Below, in pieces: positions 12,561 to 25,300 of a stretch of DNA of 64,000 bases (its first letter is position 1; each line of letters begins with the position of its first letter). The notes beneath the pieces were generated by a model. That model saw only the letters and a list, made by a program, of their open reading frames with translations. It made no database searches and was not told the origin of the DNA. The stretch is taken from NCBI GenBank assembly GCA_037783415.1, contig JAZGTN010000029.1, positions 3,553,501-3,617,500 on the forward strand. Direction: 5' to 3'. Source of the DNA: Leptasterias polaris. Lineage: Eukaryota > Echinodermata > Asteroidea > Forcipulatida > Asteriidae. The position numbers and the translations under genes are program-made.

Positions 12561-12682
12561 GTTATTCTATTGGCCGAATTTCGCAGAATTCTGCGGAAAT
12601 AAGCAGGGTCATGAAATTGGGCTAGAAATTAACTGTAATGCACTAGACCACTCGGACACGACAAGTTAATTATCAAATAATA

Positions 12683-12885
12683 ATTTACTGCAGGATGATG
12701 ACATCATGAACGTAAGATGACGTCATCCTGAGATGACTTTATCTCTGGGTGACGACATTCTGGAAGTAGGATGTTGTCTTCCCATTTTTCTTTGGTTCTC
12801 GACATTTTCAGGATGTTATCATCCCATCCTCAGGATGGCGTCATCTTACGTTTATGGTGACACCATCCTGCAGTAAATTATCCCC
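12683..12885. mobile_element. Fold-back element, ATAATTTACTGCAGGATG ends
   Basis: The left arm (ATAATTTACTGCAGGATG, then 'acgtaagatgacgtcatcct') is an imperfect reverse complement of the right arm ending CATCCTGCAGTAAATTAT. About 200 bp with a short unpaired centre. It lies just upstream of the first recognised receptor exon. Confidence 0.75.
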
Positions 12886-12946
12886 GGATCTCATAATGTC
12901 GGATGGCACTTCCAGAGCTCCGTAGTATTTATCGTATGTGTTTTAG

Positions 12947-13084
12947 GCCAACAAAGCGGTAGCCCTGAATCGTCTATACGAGCTACTATATTCTCCGCCC
13001 GTTAAGGTAGCCGTCTTTGGACCTGTGCTCTCCGGAACGACTGAAATTGTGGCTCAAGTTATTGCCAAATGGAACATCATTCAG
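12947..13084 (+). CDS. GABA-B receptor, first recognised exon (ligand-binding lobe 1)
   Basis: Follows TTTTAG and ends at CAG|GTGAGT, phase 0 at both ends. It encodes 46 residues starting ANKAVALNRLYELLY and including KVAVFGPVLSGTTEIV, which corresponds to the family's 'HLMVFGG...SVTSIIAE' segment. In relatives about 100 or more residues precede this. I found no matching exon between 7.5 and 12.9 kb. Confidence 0.9.
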
Positions 13085-15692
13085 GTGAGTCAATGTTTAG
13101 ATTGAATAGGCCTATACAATTATCATTACAGGGCAATTCGTCATTTTACTTAACTTACCGTCGATTCAGTCCTGAAACACTAAATACCTCAAAGATACTC
13201 AACCACCCCAGTTTACAACAACACCAAGTACGTGGAAATTCCATCCATAAGTTGTTGTGGTAGTTCAGAAAAGAATCGTTGATGTGAAAACCTTGACGTT
13301 TCTTTCAGTATGCCCTCATGCGAAAGCTGTATACACTGATGCTGCAAGCCGTGTACAGATTAATGAAACTTTTAATAATATTATCATTTTACTTCTGGTA
13401 ATGAAACCAAGAATGCTTCATAAGTGAACATAGTAACTGTAACTCGCAAATCTGACGAAACCTGTAAACGAGGGTGCTTGCTACGTGAACCTGAAACACA
13501 AGGGTTAACCTATACTCTTCCATGACTTTATTATAGCAATCCAAGTACACGGGACCTACGGCTTAACATCCCATTCGAAGGACAAATTAAAAGTAAAGGG
13601 GCCAATTTCATAGAGCTGCTTAAGCAGAACATTTTGCTTAACAAATTTCTGCAAAGCGCAGTTCAGCAGGGAACCAGTCACAAATTGTGTATGTAAAATG
13701 GTACTTTGGCTGGTAACCTATTTCTGGTAACTAAAATTGTTTTGTGTTTAGCTATTTTTTTTGCTTAAGCCCTCCATCACACCAAACTTCTCACTACGTT
13801 CTGAAAAATTTAGCTAAACGGGCTTGAACTGTGTGCAAACGGGGTGGACGTAGTAGCAAATTGTTACGGTCTGTTTACGAACTTCATGGACGGGCTCGGA
13901 CGGGTTTGATCGGGATGGTGCTCCAGAACTTTGAGCCTGCTCAAAATTTTCGGGCGACCATTCCGTCCTGCAAGTAGACGGAGTGGCAACGTACTTAAAA
14001 CGAGATGGACGTACTACGAACGGATTGCCGTACTTGGAACAAAGTAGAACTAGTTACGAACCGGTTTAAACTGACTACAGACGGGCTTGGACTGAGGTGA
14101 ACGGGCAATTTTCCCCTATCTGAAATTGATATAAACGGACAGCAGACGGGATAAAGACGCGGATGGACGGGTCACATTATCTACATTGTCCGGCCAATTG
14201 TTATACGTTCTAGCCAGACCACAACCCGTTTCACGAATCTTTTAGGACGGGTTCGGACGTTTTAAGAACTAGTTTGGTGTGACTCAGGCTTTAAGCAGCT
14301 CTATGAAATTGGGCCCTGGACTAGAGCCCACACTCTGTTGAATTGATCAGAAACACTAGAGCTTACGTCCGGTGCTCTTAACCGCTCGGCCACGACACGC
14401 CTCCTCATTGAGGGTTTGAGCTACACATTATTTTGTTCTGAATCAAAATGGGTCTTACGCCCCGCCCCATATTAAAACCCATCATTAAATCAGACATGAA
14501 AATCGGCTTTGGTTGCCCCCCCTTCCCCTTCCACTCCAGATGTCTCCTGGTGCCACCACACCTGTTCTGACCGACCGAGTGACGTACCCTCATACCTACC
14601 GTACCCTCACGTCGTCCACCGCTTTCGCGGCGGCAGAAATCCAGATTATACATAAGTTCGGCTGGACAAAGATCGCAACATTCCACCAGGCACTAGAACC
14701 ACACATAGGGGTAAGGTATAGGAGCCGTCCAAAATTTCAAATATTTTCACAATCATACGAAGAGTATGAAGGAGGATGGGATTGGAGCACATGTATGACT
14801 ACAAAAGGTTATGCAAACTGTTGATATTTTATATAATGTGCATCATTTTTGAAAGAAACATCAATGATTATACAATTTTAGGGGAAGGGAGGGGGTCTCA
14901 ATGTGACCTGAAAAAAGTAATGTAGAAAAAATCAGACGTACCCTTGCAAACAAGAGAATGATTTTGCCTCGTTTCTTTGAGTTTTAAAATTCCCATCACA
15001 ACAACTTCTCCTCATCAAAGGTTTTCTCGGGAAAACGAAGTTAATGGTGCAAGTTGGAATACTCATGCTTGTGTCTTGAAAGACCATATTCCTCAACTTT
15101 AAGTCTCCGGTTACACACCTAGGTGCCACACCTAGGTGCCACACCTAGCTGCCACACCTAGCTGCCACATGCGAGGAGTTAATTGTATAATTTCCGCGGT
15201 TTTTTACAGATAATTTTGGAAACTGAAATTTGTGGAGTCAAAAATTTGGTTATACAAAATTTCGAGGAATATATGGGTGAATCATTGTATCCTACCTTTA
15301 AAACATCTGTCCAACTATATTCATTTCATAACAAACAGTTTTATAGCCCAAAGCGCCCAATCCGAAGGCAACGTGTCCCTATTGTTTCGTATTTTTTTCC
15401 AGTTTACGAACGAGGTTCTTCGACTGGCAGCCTCTGAGAACATCTCTGTTGTCAGCGCGGAGACATTCTACAACGAGCCTCTACAGGCCTTACAACGTCT
15501 TAAGGTATTTGTACTGTAAACTGTGACAGTAATATTTGCAGCTTTTACATTAAAGAGGATGATGCGGGTGTGGATCAGTAGTGCCGGTGTGGACGGAGAT
15601 TCTGTCCCCCCGGAGATTCTGTCCCCCATTATGGAGAACTGTGTACAAACTTCTTTTGATAGCGCCCTCTTTTGAAGCATCCTCCTCCAGAT

Positions 15693-15728
<36 letters not shown>

Positions 15729-16342
15729 AATCTCCGGGGGACAGATTTCCCTACGACACCGGCCTGTCCCTGTCACTGAGCTGCTTAATACTAGTACATA
15801 GTTCTGCGATTAACTTATAAATGGATTGATGTGATGATAATACAACATAGATACATTTTTGGCCTATAACCGAGGTGTACTGGGGTGATGGAATCAGAGA
15901 GAGGAGGCCATGCATCAGACAATGTATCGTAAGGAACGGAAAGTCACCGATAAGGACTTCCCGATTCGATCCCACATCGTGCCCAAAACGGCACAACTAG
16001 TTTGTGCAGCTGATGGGTAGGGGATATATTGCCAAGGGCTTTCTTATATAATACTTTTACTTTTTAGGGGAAACCTAGCCCCTCCTCTTCCCCGACTGGT
16101 TTTGAGGAACAAGGTATAACAGAAAATATCCCCTTACTTAAATTATTACCATTCGATCCACAGAAATATACTTAGTTTTGTCAACTTTACCAATAACGAA
16201 GCATTGTCATTGAAGTAAAAAGGGAACCTGTTTACGGAGGATACATAGAAAGACAATGGAAAGAAACGAGCGCACGGGGTATGGGGGCATCGCACAAAGG
16301 CGTAAAAGGGTCCAAACATGTCTAAGTGGAATTTTTCTAAAT

Positions 16343-16373
<31 letters not shown>

Positions 16374-19300
16374 AAGAAGAAGAAGAAGAAGAAGAAGAAA
16401 GAATCTCAGACGCAATATCCACCAAACAGAAATGAACACCAGTCTATTAAAATTTCATCGATGCTCTTTACCAATCTACTAATGTACTATGATAATGTAC
16501 GAGTCCAATTGTGCAGCCTTGGATCTCCATCGTACGAAACAAATGGAACATTGTTGTACTATTAGTCAAATACGTTTTTATTTTCCCAGAAAAAAGACGT
16601 GCGCATTATTGTAGCAAGCTTCTATGAAGAAAAGGCCAGGAAGATTTTCTGCGATGTGAGTAGGCCTACCCGACTAATTTTATAATTTATTTATAATTTA
16701 TAGAGGGTTTGCATTGTTACGGAAGCGTATTGCCGCCACATGAAAAAAAAAAATCTGACCTATCGTGTACGTACACGATAACTTATCGGTACACGATAAC
16801 TTATCGTGTACGTACACGATAAATCCAAACTTATCGTGTACGTACACGATAACTTATCGTGTACGTACACGATAAATCCAAACTTTTATCGTGTACGTAC
16901 ACGATAAGTTATAGTGTACGTACACGATAAGTTTGGATTTATCGTGTACGTACACGATAAGTTATCGTGTACGTACACGATAAGTCAGATTTTTTTTTTT
17001 CATGTGGCGGCAATACGCTTCCGTAGAAATCTGATGTATAAATGATGGATTTTTACTATTTTCTCGAGACTCCGATGAGCAGTTGAGCTTCAACTGGATG
17101 AGACATGTCTCATTTATCGGGAACTATATATCTTTTGTATTCGATTTGATTTGAAACTCAAAGGTTTTGAAGTTGGAAATCTACGGCGCCAACTACGTCT
17201 GGATCATTCCAGGGTATTTCAATGACAAGTGGAAGGCCGCCGGAGTCGATGAGGAAATCGACTGTTCCTTCGAAGATCTTAAGCGCGCAACGGAGGGCTA
17301 CCTCGCGGTCACATACAGCTTCTACGGAATGGGGACAGATGTTGGTCGATGTGGAAAGGTGAGGACATTAAAATGTTAAGTCAAAATTTAAAGATAAAAG
17401 GAAAAATTTTTGGCGCTGGGTCGCTGTAGAGAGACCAGGAATTGTTTCATTGTTAGTGCGCGCATTAAGAACCAAATTGGATTTACCTCGTATACGCTTT
17501 TGCTCAAACTCTCTCATTCCAACACGTTAATTACAACAGCGACCCTTTCAAAATAACATGGTTCAAGAAGAAAATGGTTTGTATATGACCATAGAGAAAG
17601 GACAGGGACTTTCTCTATGATATGACAATGCAGTCTGTGGTCCGATTAAATAACAGGGTGAGCTTCGCAACCAATTGTGCATATATTATACACATCTGTT
17701 TAGATGAAATAACTGATTCCTATGTTAGGACAATTCGCAATTATTACGAAGTCACAATAGTGAAGTCACAATCGTGAATCCATAATAACGAAATTTGAAT
17801 CCGTAAAAATGAATTGTGAATCCGTTATAACGGATTGGAAAAAAATAAAAAGATTGTGTGATAATTGGCTTTCGTAGATCTCCGTACAGAACGTTTATTT
17901 CTTTTCTCTCTTGACGGTAATTGACGGATATTCCGGTTTGTTATTTTTTGTTCAGACGCCAGAAGAGTTTCGCCGTGACATGACAGACGCTCTTGGATAC
18001 AATGTTAGCGTAGAAACTCGTGGATCGGCTGCCCTTGGTTACGATGCCATTTGGTCCCTGTCTATGGCCATGCATGAGGCGGAGGGCATACTGTCTCGGA
18101 GTCTGGACTCTTACCAGTACGGTGACGAGGAGTACGCCCGGGTGATGGGACAGAGCATTCTCAGGCAAAGGTTCGATGGAATGTCGGTGAGCATCAAAAA
18201 TCAAACCATACCACGGCCTACAGAGCTCCACAAGTTATAGCCCAACAACTGGAAAAATACTATAATGACCCTTACTCTGAATGACAATATTTCTCTGAAT
18301 GTAAAATGGTTAACTTACAAAATAAACACACCAGGAGTGGTAAATGTCAGTGTTTTCATAATAAGTGAATTATACGGAGCTCTATACGAGAATGTTGTAT
18401 CGCTTAATCCAGATAGAGATATCATTCACCTCGCTCACCTACGAGAGTAGAGTAGAGGGAATGAGTAATTGATGTGAATGATTGGCACGCCCATTCGTCT
18501 GCCGGTGCTGCATACTCCCAAGGAGCGGAGGTTGCCTTAGGAATACTATGTGTCCAATGAACAGGCTGTAGTAAATATACTGCAGGACGCTTTGAGGGGC
18601 ATATGACTTGAAAAGGCGTACACCAATTTTATTTAAGAACACAATATTACTATTACTATCACAATTTTCTCATTTTAAGATTACATTCTTAGGTGTCGAG
18701 CACCTTCCAATTAAACAACTAAATTAAACGATATCCTATATAGACCAAGTAACCTGTGAAATCACATTTTTACAAAAGAACCACCGAGCCTTGACTTCCT
18801 GCAGGCACAATTTGTACACAGCTCGATGAAAGAAAACAATCAATCTTATGTTGTAAGGAGATTGTACTGTCTGTTTTTTCTCAACTTCGATATGAAGAAA
18901 GGGGGCAACTCAAAAGGTGTAGAGCTGTTATTTTAAGTTCTTGAAATGATGTGACAATTTTGACACAAAATGTAAATTTTCCCATATGACCAGTGTAGTT
19001 TCTTGCCTGTCAGGAAATGCATTGGAACGTATAAGGTCACTCTCTCTCTAAACAAAGGTAACATGGTCAAAAGTATATTAGCCGTATTTACAGACACATA
19101 TAATTTTTTATTTTTATTGACTGATGTCACTTTCAGGGTCGTGTAGTTTTTCACGAGGGCGGCTACCGGATTGGCAATCTGCTCATTGAGCAAAATATTG
19201 GTTAGTTGTTTGTCCGTCATTTTGTCTGTTAAGATAGCCTGTGCAAGTCTCGCGCGTATTCGATGACCAATATGAAACCGTTTGTTATGAAATGTATATG

Positions 19301-22300
19301 GTTAGAAAGATGTTTTAAAAGTAGAATATAATGATTCACACAAATATGCCTCGAAATTGTGTGGTTTTCCTTTTACATCATAAACTAACACGGTCCGCCA
19401 TTTTGTGGAGTCAACAATGTGGCTCTTTAAAATGGCGGGCCGTGTTAGTTCACGAAGTGAAAGGAAAACCACACAATTTCGAGGCATATTTGTGTGGATC
19501 AATATATTCTACTGTTAAAACATCTTTCTAACCATATGCATCTCATAACAAACGGTTTCAAACGTTTTTCATAGCCCAAATCGCCCAAACCGAGGCAACG
19601 TGTCCCTTTAAAGCAATGTACGTCCGACCAAAGTGGTCCCCAAAATGCTCTAATATCGCGCGAGACTTGCATGGTCTATTACAGGTATATTATTATTTTT
19701 AACTAAAGGACAAGAGCTCATCCAATATTTATTGTGTAATTTTACAATTTGTTCCTTGAACGATTTTAAATCATAAGCTTAAAACTAACAGACGACCCAC
19801 AATATTCACCAAAGACCAGTCTGACTTAGTGTAACTATGAAATAACAAACCCGTGAAAGTTTGTCAAAGGTTAATTTATATTTTGTTCACAACAATTTTA
19901 TAAAAAGCCCGTTACATGTTTATGTTTTCACTGGTCACAAGCATGGTATATTTGACTCCAACGATCAGAATCACGGTGATTGTTTTACTCATTTTCACAA
20001 AAACTAAAGCATTTTAGTAAACGTTAATTCCAAATCGGGATTTTTACTAAAGTATGACCCTACGTTAAAGGCACTGTACACGTTTGGTAATTACTCAAAA
20101 TATATACTAGCATAAAAACTTACTTGGTAACGAGCAACGGTGAGCTGTTGATAGTATAAAACATTGTGAGAAACGACTCCCTCTGAAGTAACGTATTTTT
20201 TGAGAAAGAGGTAATTTCTCACTAAAATATTTGAATTTGAAAAAAGACTTCAGGCCTGAAGCCTTTTTCAGCCATCTGAAAGCACACAAATTTGTGCAAC
20301 AAGGGTGTTTTTCTTTCATTATTTTATTGCACTTTCGATGACCAATTGAGCCCAAATTTTCACAGGTTTGTTATTTCATGCATATGTTGGGATACACCAA
20401 GTGAGAATACTGGTCTTTGACAATTACCAAACGTATCCAGTGCCTTTAAAGTTCTTGTTCACTGTTTTTTAAAGGCGGTAATGAAAAGTTGGTGGGAACC
20501 TACAATAATATCGACGATGAACTCAATTGGTCCGTCCCCACAGGTAGTCTGTGGTATTATAGTGGTGAGTAACTTCCAAAACATTTACACAATTTCAATC
20601 TTGAAAATAACTAGCCCAATCAGTGCGTAGATTTATTGATCATTGAAATATTTTCTGAATTAACTTGATGATCAAAAACTGTATTTTTAAGCAGGCCTGG
20701 TGGCTGTACACATGGAACTATGAACTCTCCCCAAAGTTACTGCACGCACGCCCTCCCTCCCTCCGTATCACGGAAAGCGTGTAAAACTGTATGAGAGTTT
20801 ATAATTCAATGTACAGCCAAAAGGCCGTCATAATCCCTTTAACAACTTTAACAACTTTAACAACTTTAACAACGTAAATTTGCAACATAATTTTAAAATA
20901 GCCTATAATAACTAGCTCAAATCCTGAAGAAGAAAAAAAGATGGTCGTTGGCGCGGCGTGTCATGGCCGAGCGGATAAGAACACCAGACTCAAGCTCTGT
21001 GTTTCTGATCAGCAGAGTGTGGGTTCGAGTCCCGGTCGTGACACTTGTGTCCTCTTGAGCAAGACACTGAACCATTATTGATGCGTCCTTCGGATGGGAT
21101 GTAAAGCCGTTGGTCCCATGTGTTGTGTAATGCACATAAAAGAACCCAGTGCACTTATCGAAAAGAGAAGGGGTTCGCCCCGGTGTTCCTGGTTTGATTG
21201 GCTGCATATTGCGCCACAGCACCTTGTAAACCATTACATGGTGCTATGTAAAGGAATAGGTCTCATACTTCAAAAAGTAGCTCCACATACCTTGCAGGAA
21301 ACAATACTGAGCGCTTTGATACGCCCCTGGGGTGTGATAAAGCGCTATATAAGAACCGAGTATTATTATTATTATTATTGAAATCAAATTTAATTACGTT
21401 TTTCCGGTCGTTTTCGGCAACTCATAAGCGGCCAATTTCAAGGTCGCGTCATTCTATGGCGGGCGAAATTGAAAGTTTCTCAAAACTGTCATTCGATTTC
21501 ACTTAATGTGCAATCAAATGTCTTCTTGCTCGAGGTTTTCAAAAAGAGAACCATTCAATTTAACAACCCATTCAAACAGCATTCAAATTCACAGCAGCTT
21601 TTTGCAGAAATCTCTATTTGCATGCACCTAACTCTCAGAAATTGAAAGACGATTTCGCTTGGCTAAAAAGCACACCATCTGTTGAATTGATTCTAATACC
21701 AAATTCACATTGCCTCAAAGTTAAACTAAATGCAGGTTTCATTTTGAAGAGGCAAAATCAATTTAATACGATTGCTTAAAACTAAAAGAGGCTGACCGGG
21801 AACCCAATGTAAACTGAATGGGAACATGAATATACGTTTGAGGTGGAAAGAAAAAAAAGAATGATCAGAGCTGGAATTCAACCCTTGACCTATCTATTAA
21901 ACTGAGCTATCTAGTCCTATGCTGGCACTCTCCCTCTTTTGTCAAACTGTTCCGGGTCACTAATTTCTCACGTTCACCCAAAATAAATTCATTGTGATCG
22001 TCTTTTAGGCTTTATGAATTACATATTTTAAAGATGTGACGTTTATTATTAATCTACAAAATGAACCTCTCCTTGCATCTCAACCTCAGGAGGAAAGCCA
22101 CCACACGACTCTGACGTCACAACAAAGGTCGATGACCTCCAGTCCACACCCATAGCTATCATGGTCGTCTTGTCTGTACTGGTTGCCATGGGAATGATTC
22201 TCTCACTGATGTTTCTGGTTTTCAACTTCTGGAAGCGCAAAAACAGGTTGGTGGTGACAAATAGAACCAATGACCTAAGAAGTCGGGCGACCATTCTCTC

Positions 22301-25300
22301 TTGTAAACAAAATCAAAACCTCCACCTATCTCACTCCAAAGTGGCAAAATCGAAAACAGTGGATCAATGGAATTTAAACCTTTGCAACCTACACCCAACA
22401 CAATCCAACCCATTCCAGCTCAATCGATCCTAACCCAACCAAATACATTCAAAGTAAAACCAAACCCATTCGAAACCAAACTGCACCTATAACACAATCA
22501 ACATAAGCCAACCAAATCCATTAAATGACTGCACCCATGTAGAATCCAAACCAACCTCCGACCAACTCAATCAATTAATTTCGACTCAATTCAATCCAAC
22601 CCAGTCCATCCAACAACCTGCACCCAATCAAGTCCAAACCATTCCATCCAAACCCAATCATATATGTATTTATAAATGCTACGGGTATTTTCATTTTCAT
22701 TATTCTATCAATATAACTTTTAAAAGAAGATTTGATTTTAAAGAAAAACGTAGTCTTCTTTCGAGTCGTTTTCGACACGTGCCAAAGGCGTGCACAGTCT
22801 ATTGTTGAGCGAAACAAACCGATCTGAATCCTATGCAGTAAAACCAGGGCCCAATTTCATAGAGCTGCTTAAGCAGAGAATATTGCTTAATAAATGTCTG
22901 CTAAGCAGAAATGAGCAGGATACCAGTCACAAATTGTACATGTGACATGGGTGTGCTGCTGGTAACCTTATTCTGGTATTAAAAGCATAATTTTATTGTG
23001 CTTTATTGTGCTACTTCTTGTGCTTAAGCAGTCCAATGAAATTGGGCCCTTGGATCAAACATATTTTTAGTGCAGTCTTTAACCAAATCTTAGCTCTCCA
23101 TTTTTATAATTCTGCATTGGATGTACAGCTGCACAAAACAACAAATCATGTTTAGTACCATAATGCAGGAATAACGCATAGCCAAAACCATTTTATAACT
23201 TTCAGGCGCGATTCACCAAGCCAAAGCCAGTCTTAACAAAATTTCTTGTTTTCACCATTTCTCATCAGGCAGATCAAGATGTCCAGCCCCAAGGTGAACA
23301 ACCTCATTGCATTAGGCTTTATGCTGGCTTATCTGTGTGTCGTGCTCCTTGGCGTCGATCGATCTATGGTTGAAGTTGATGCATTGCGAACAATTTGCAG
23401 GGTAAACTATTGTGTGTATCAATTTCTTTTCCCATAATTTGGTGCTCGATATGACGGGGGGTGGGTACTTTTGTACAGGAGGAAATTAGTGTGTTAAGGT
23501 ATGGGAACATTTGGAGGGGGTCCCTCTTCCCCGGGGAGGGGTCCCTCTTCTCCCGGGGAGGGGGTCCCTCTTCCCCCATACCGGGCATGGTGTGTTTTCC
23601 CAATATATCTGCTGGTAAACCACCATGGCACAATTTCATAAAGGTGTGAAGCGGAAAACTCTGCTTCACATTAATGTCTTTGCTTAGCAAAAAATGAATG
23701 GGAACCAGTTGTAAAAGTGTAAATTGCATGGGATTTGGGCACCAGTTGTAAAAGTGTAAATTGCATGGGATTTGGGCACCAGTTGTAAAAGTGTAAATTG
23801 CATGGGATTTGGGCACCAGTTGTAAACGTGTAAATTGCATGGGATTTGGGCACCAGTTGTAAACGTGTAAATTGCATGGGATTTGGGCACCAGTTGTAAA
23901 AGTGTAAATTTCATGGGATTTGGGCACCAGTTGTAAAAGTGTAAATTGCATGGGATTTGGGCACCAGCTGTAAAAGTGAAAATTGCATGGGATTTTGGCA
24001 CCAGTTGTAAAAGTTTAAATATCCCAACACCTGGATCCGACCTTGATAAATAAAGTTTATTTTTGTATGAAATGGCCTCCAATAGACACTACCTTAGGTA
24101 AATTGCTCATAGCACATGCGCACTAACACCAATGGTTTGGCAACAAAATGAGGGAACACAACGCCTTTCTGTATGGGGCTGAAGGTGGCCTGGCATTGTA
24201 CGTTTGTTCACAACTCTATGACGATTGCCGACCAATAGTGTCTGTACGCATGCGTGAATGTACTCAACCTAATTATTATATGGGAAAGGCTTATATTGTA
24301 TAGTGCCTTTAAGTGTCGAAGGGGTAAAAAGCCGTTCGTTATTGCAAGAGAGACAATGGCAGGACAAACCCCCTCCTTTCTTCTTCCGGTTTCTGCGCCA
24401 ATTGTTGCTTGGGGCGTTCCGCTTGCGTGGACGTTGGCGATGTCCCCCTACATTTTTCCGAACAAGAATTTCTAATGAAACGAGTTTTGCACCGCCAATA
24501 ATGGCGAACGTAAGCAACATTTGGGGAATGAATGGATGAGGTGTCCTTTAAAAATTGCCTTACCTTTCAAGACTTACATTGCTTCGTGTTCCAGAAAATA
24601 TTCTGGAATGTATATTTCGTAAGTTGGTATTTTGCAGAAGATTGGGGGAAAGTTTCTTTATGTGAAACATTAATTTTTTAAAGAATATAATTATTGGCAT
24701 CTGCTGTGTGAATTTCTCGCTCACATAATCAGTTCCACTATAGGTGTACGAACTTGTGGGTAAACCTTTTGCAATAAGGTCGCGCAAATACCCCGGGTTC
24801 TTTGACGCGCATTTTTTACACACGGGACCAACGGCTTATTTAGCCCATCCTTGCGGCAAAGTAATTACGGCTAAGAATCTTGCTCATGGACACAAGTGCC
24901 GACACAATGAGCCAATATTCCGGTGTACACAATCACTACTCATGATGTTTCTTTTCAGACAATAAAAATGTAACCTCAGCTCAAGTTCAATTCAATAATA
25001 CCTTTATTTCTCACAATAACAAATGACAAGACTAAGTAATTGGACAACAAATAGTAGCTAGCAAAGAGTATACATGAACAGTGATATTGATAATGGAAAA
25101 TAATACAGTAGACTGTAGTAAGAAGGCTGTTCAATTAAAAAGTAGAGGAATATGGGAACCAGCATCATGTAGTAAGAATGCTGTTCAATTAAACAGTAGA
25201 GGCATGTGGGGAACAGCCATCATGCAGGGATTGAACAGCCTTTCAATTCGATTGCCATTGTGCACAAGGAATATTAAATCGCATTACTTACCATAACTCC

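Noticed and set aside
23364..24082. 195-, 132- and 68-codon minus-strand frames with CNLHFYNWCPNP repeats
   Set aside because: Read-through of a 37-bp minisatellite in different frames, inside a receptor intron.
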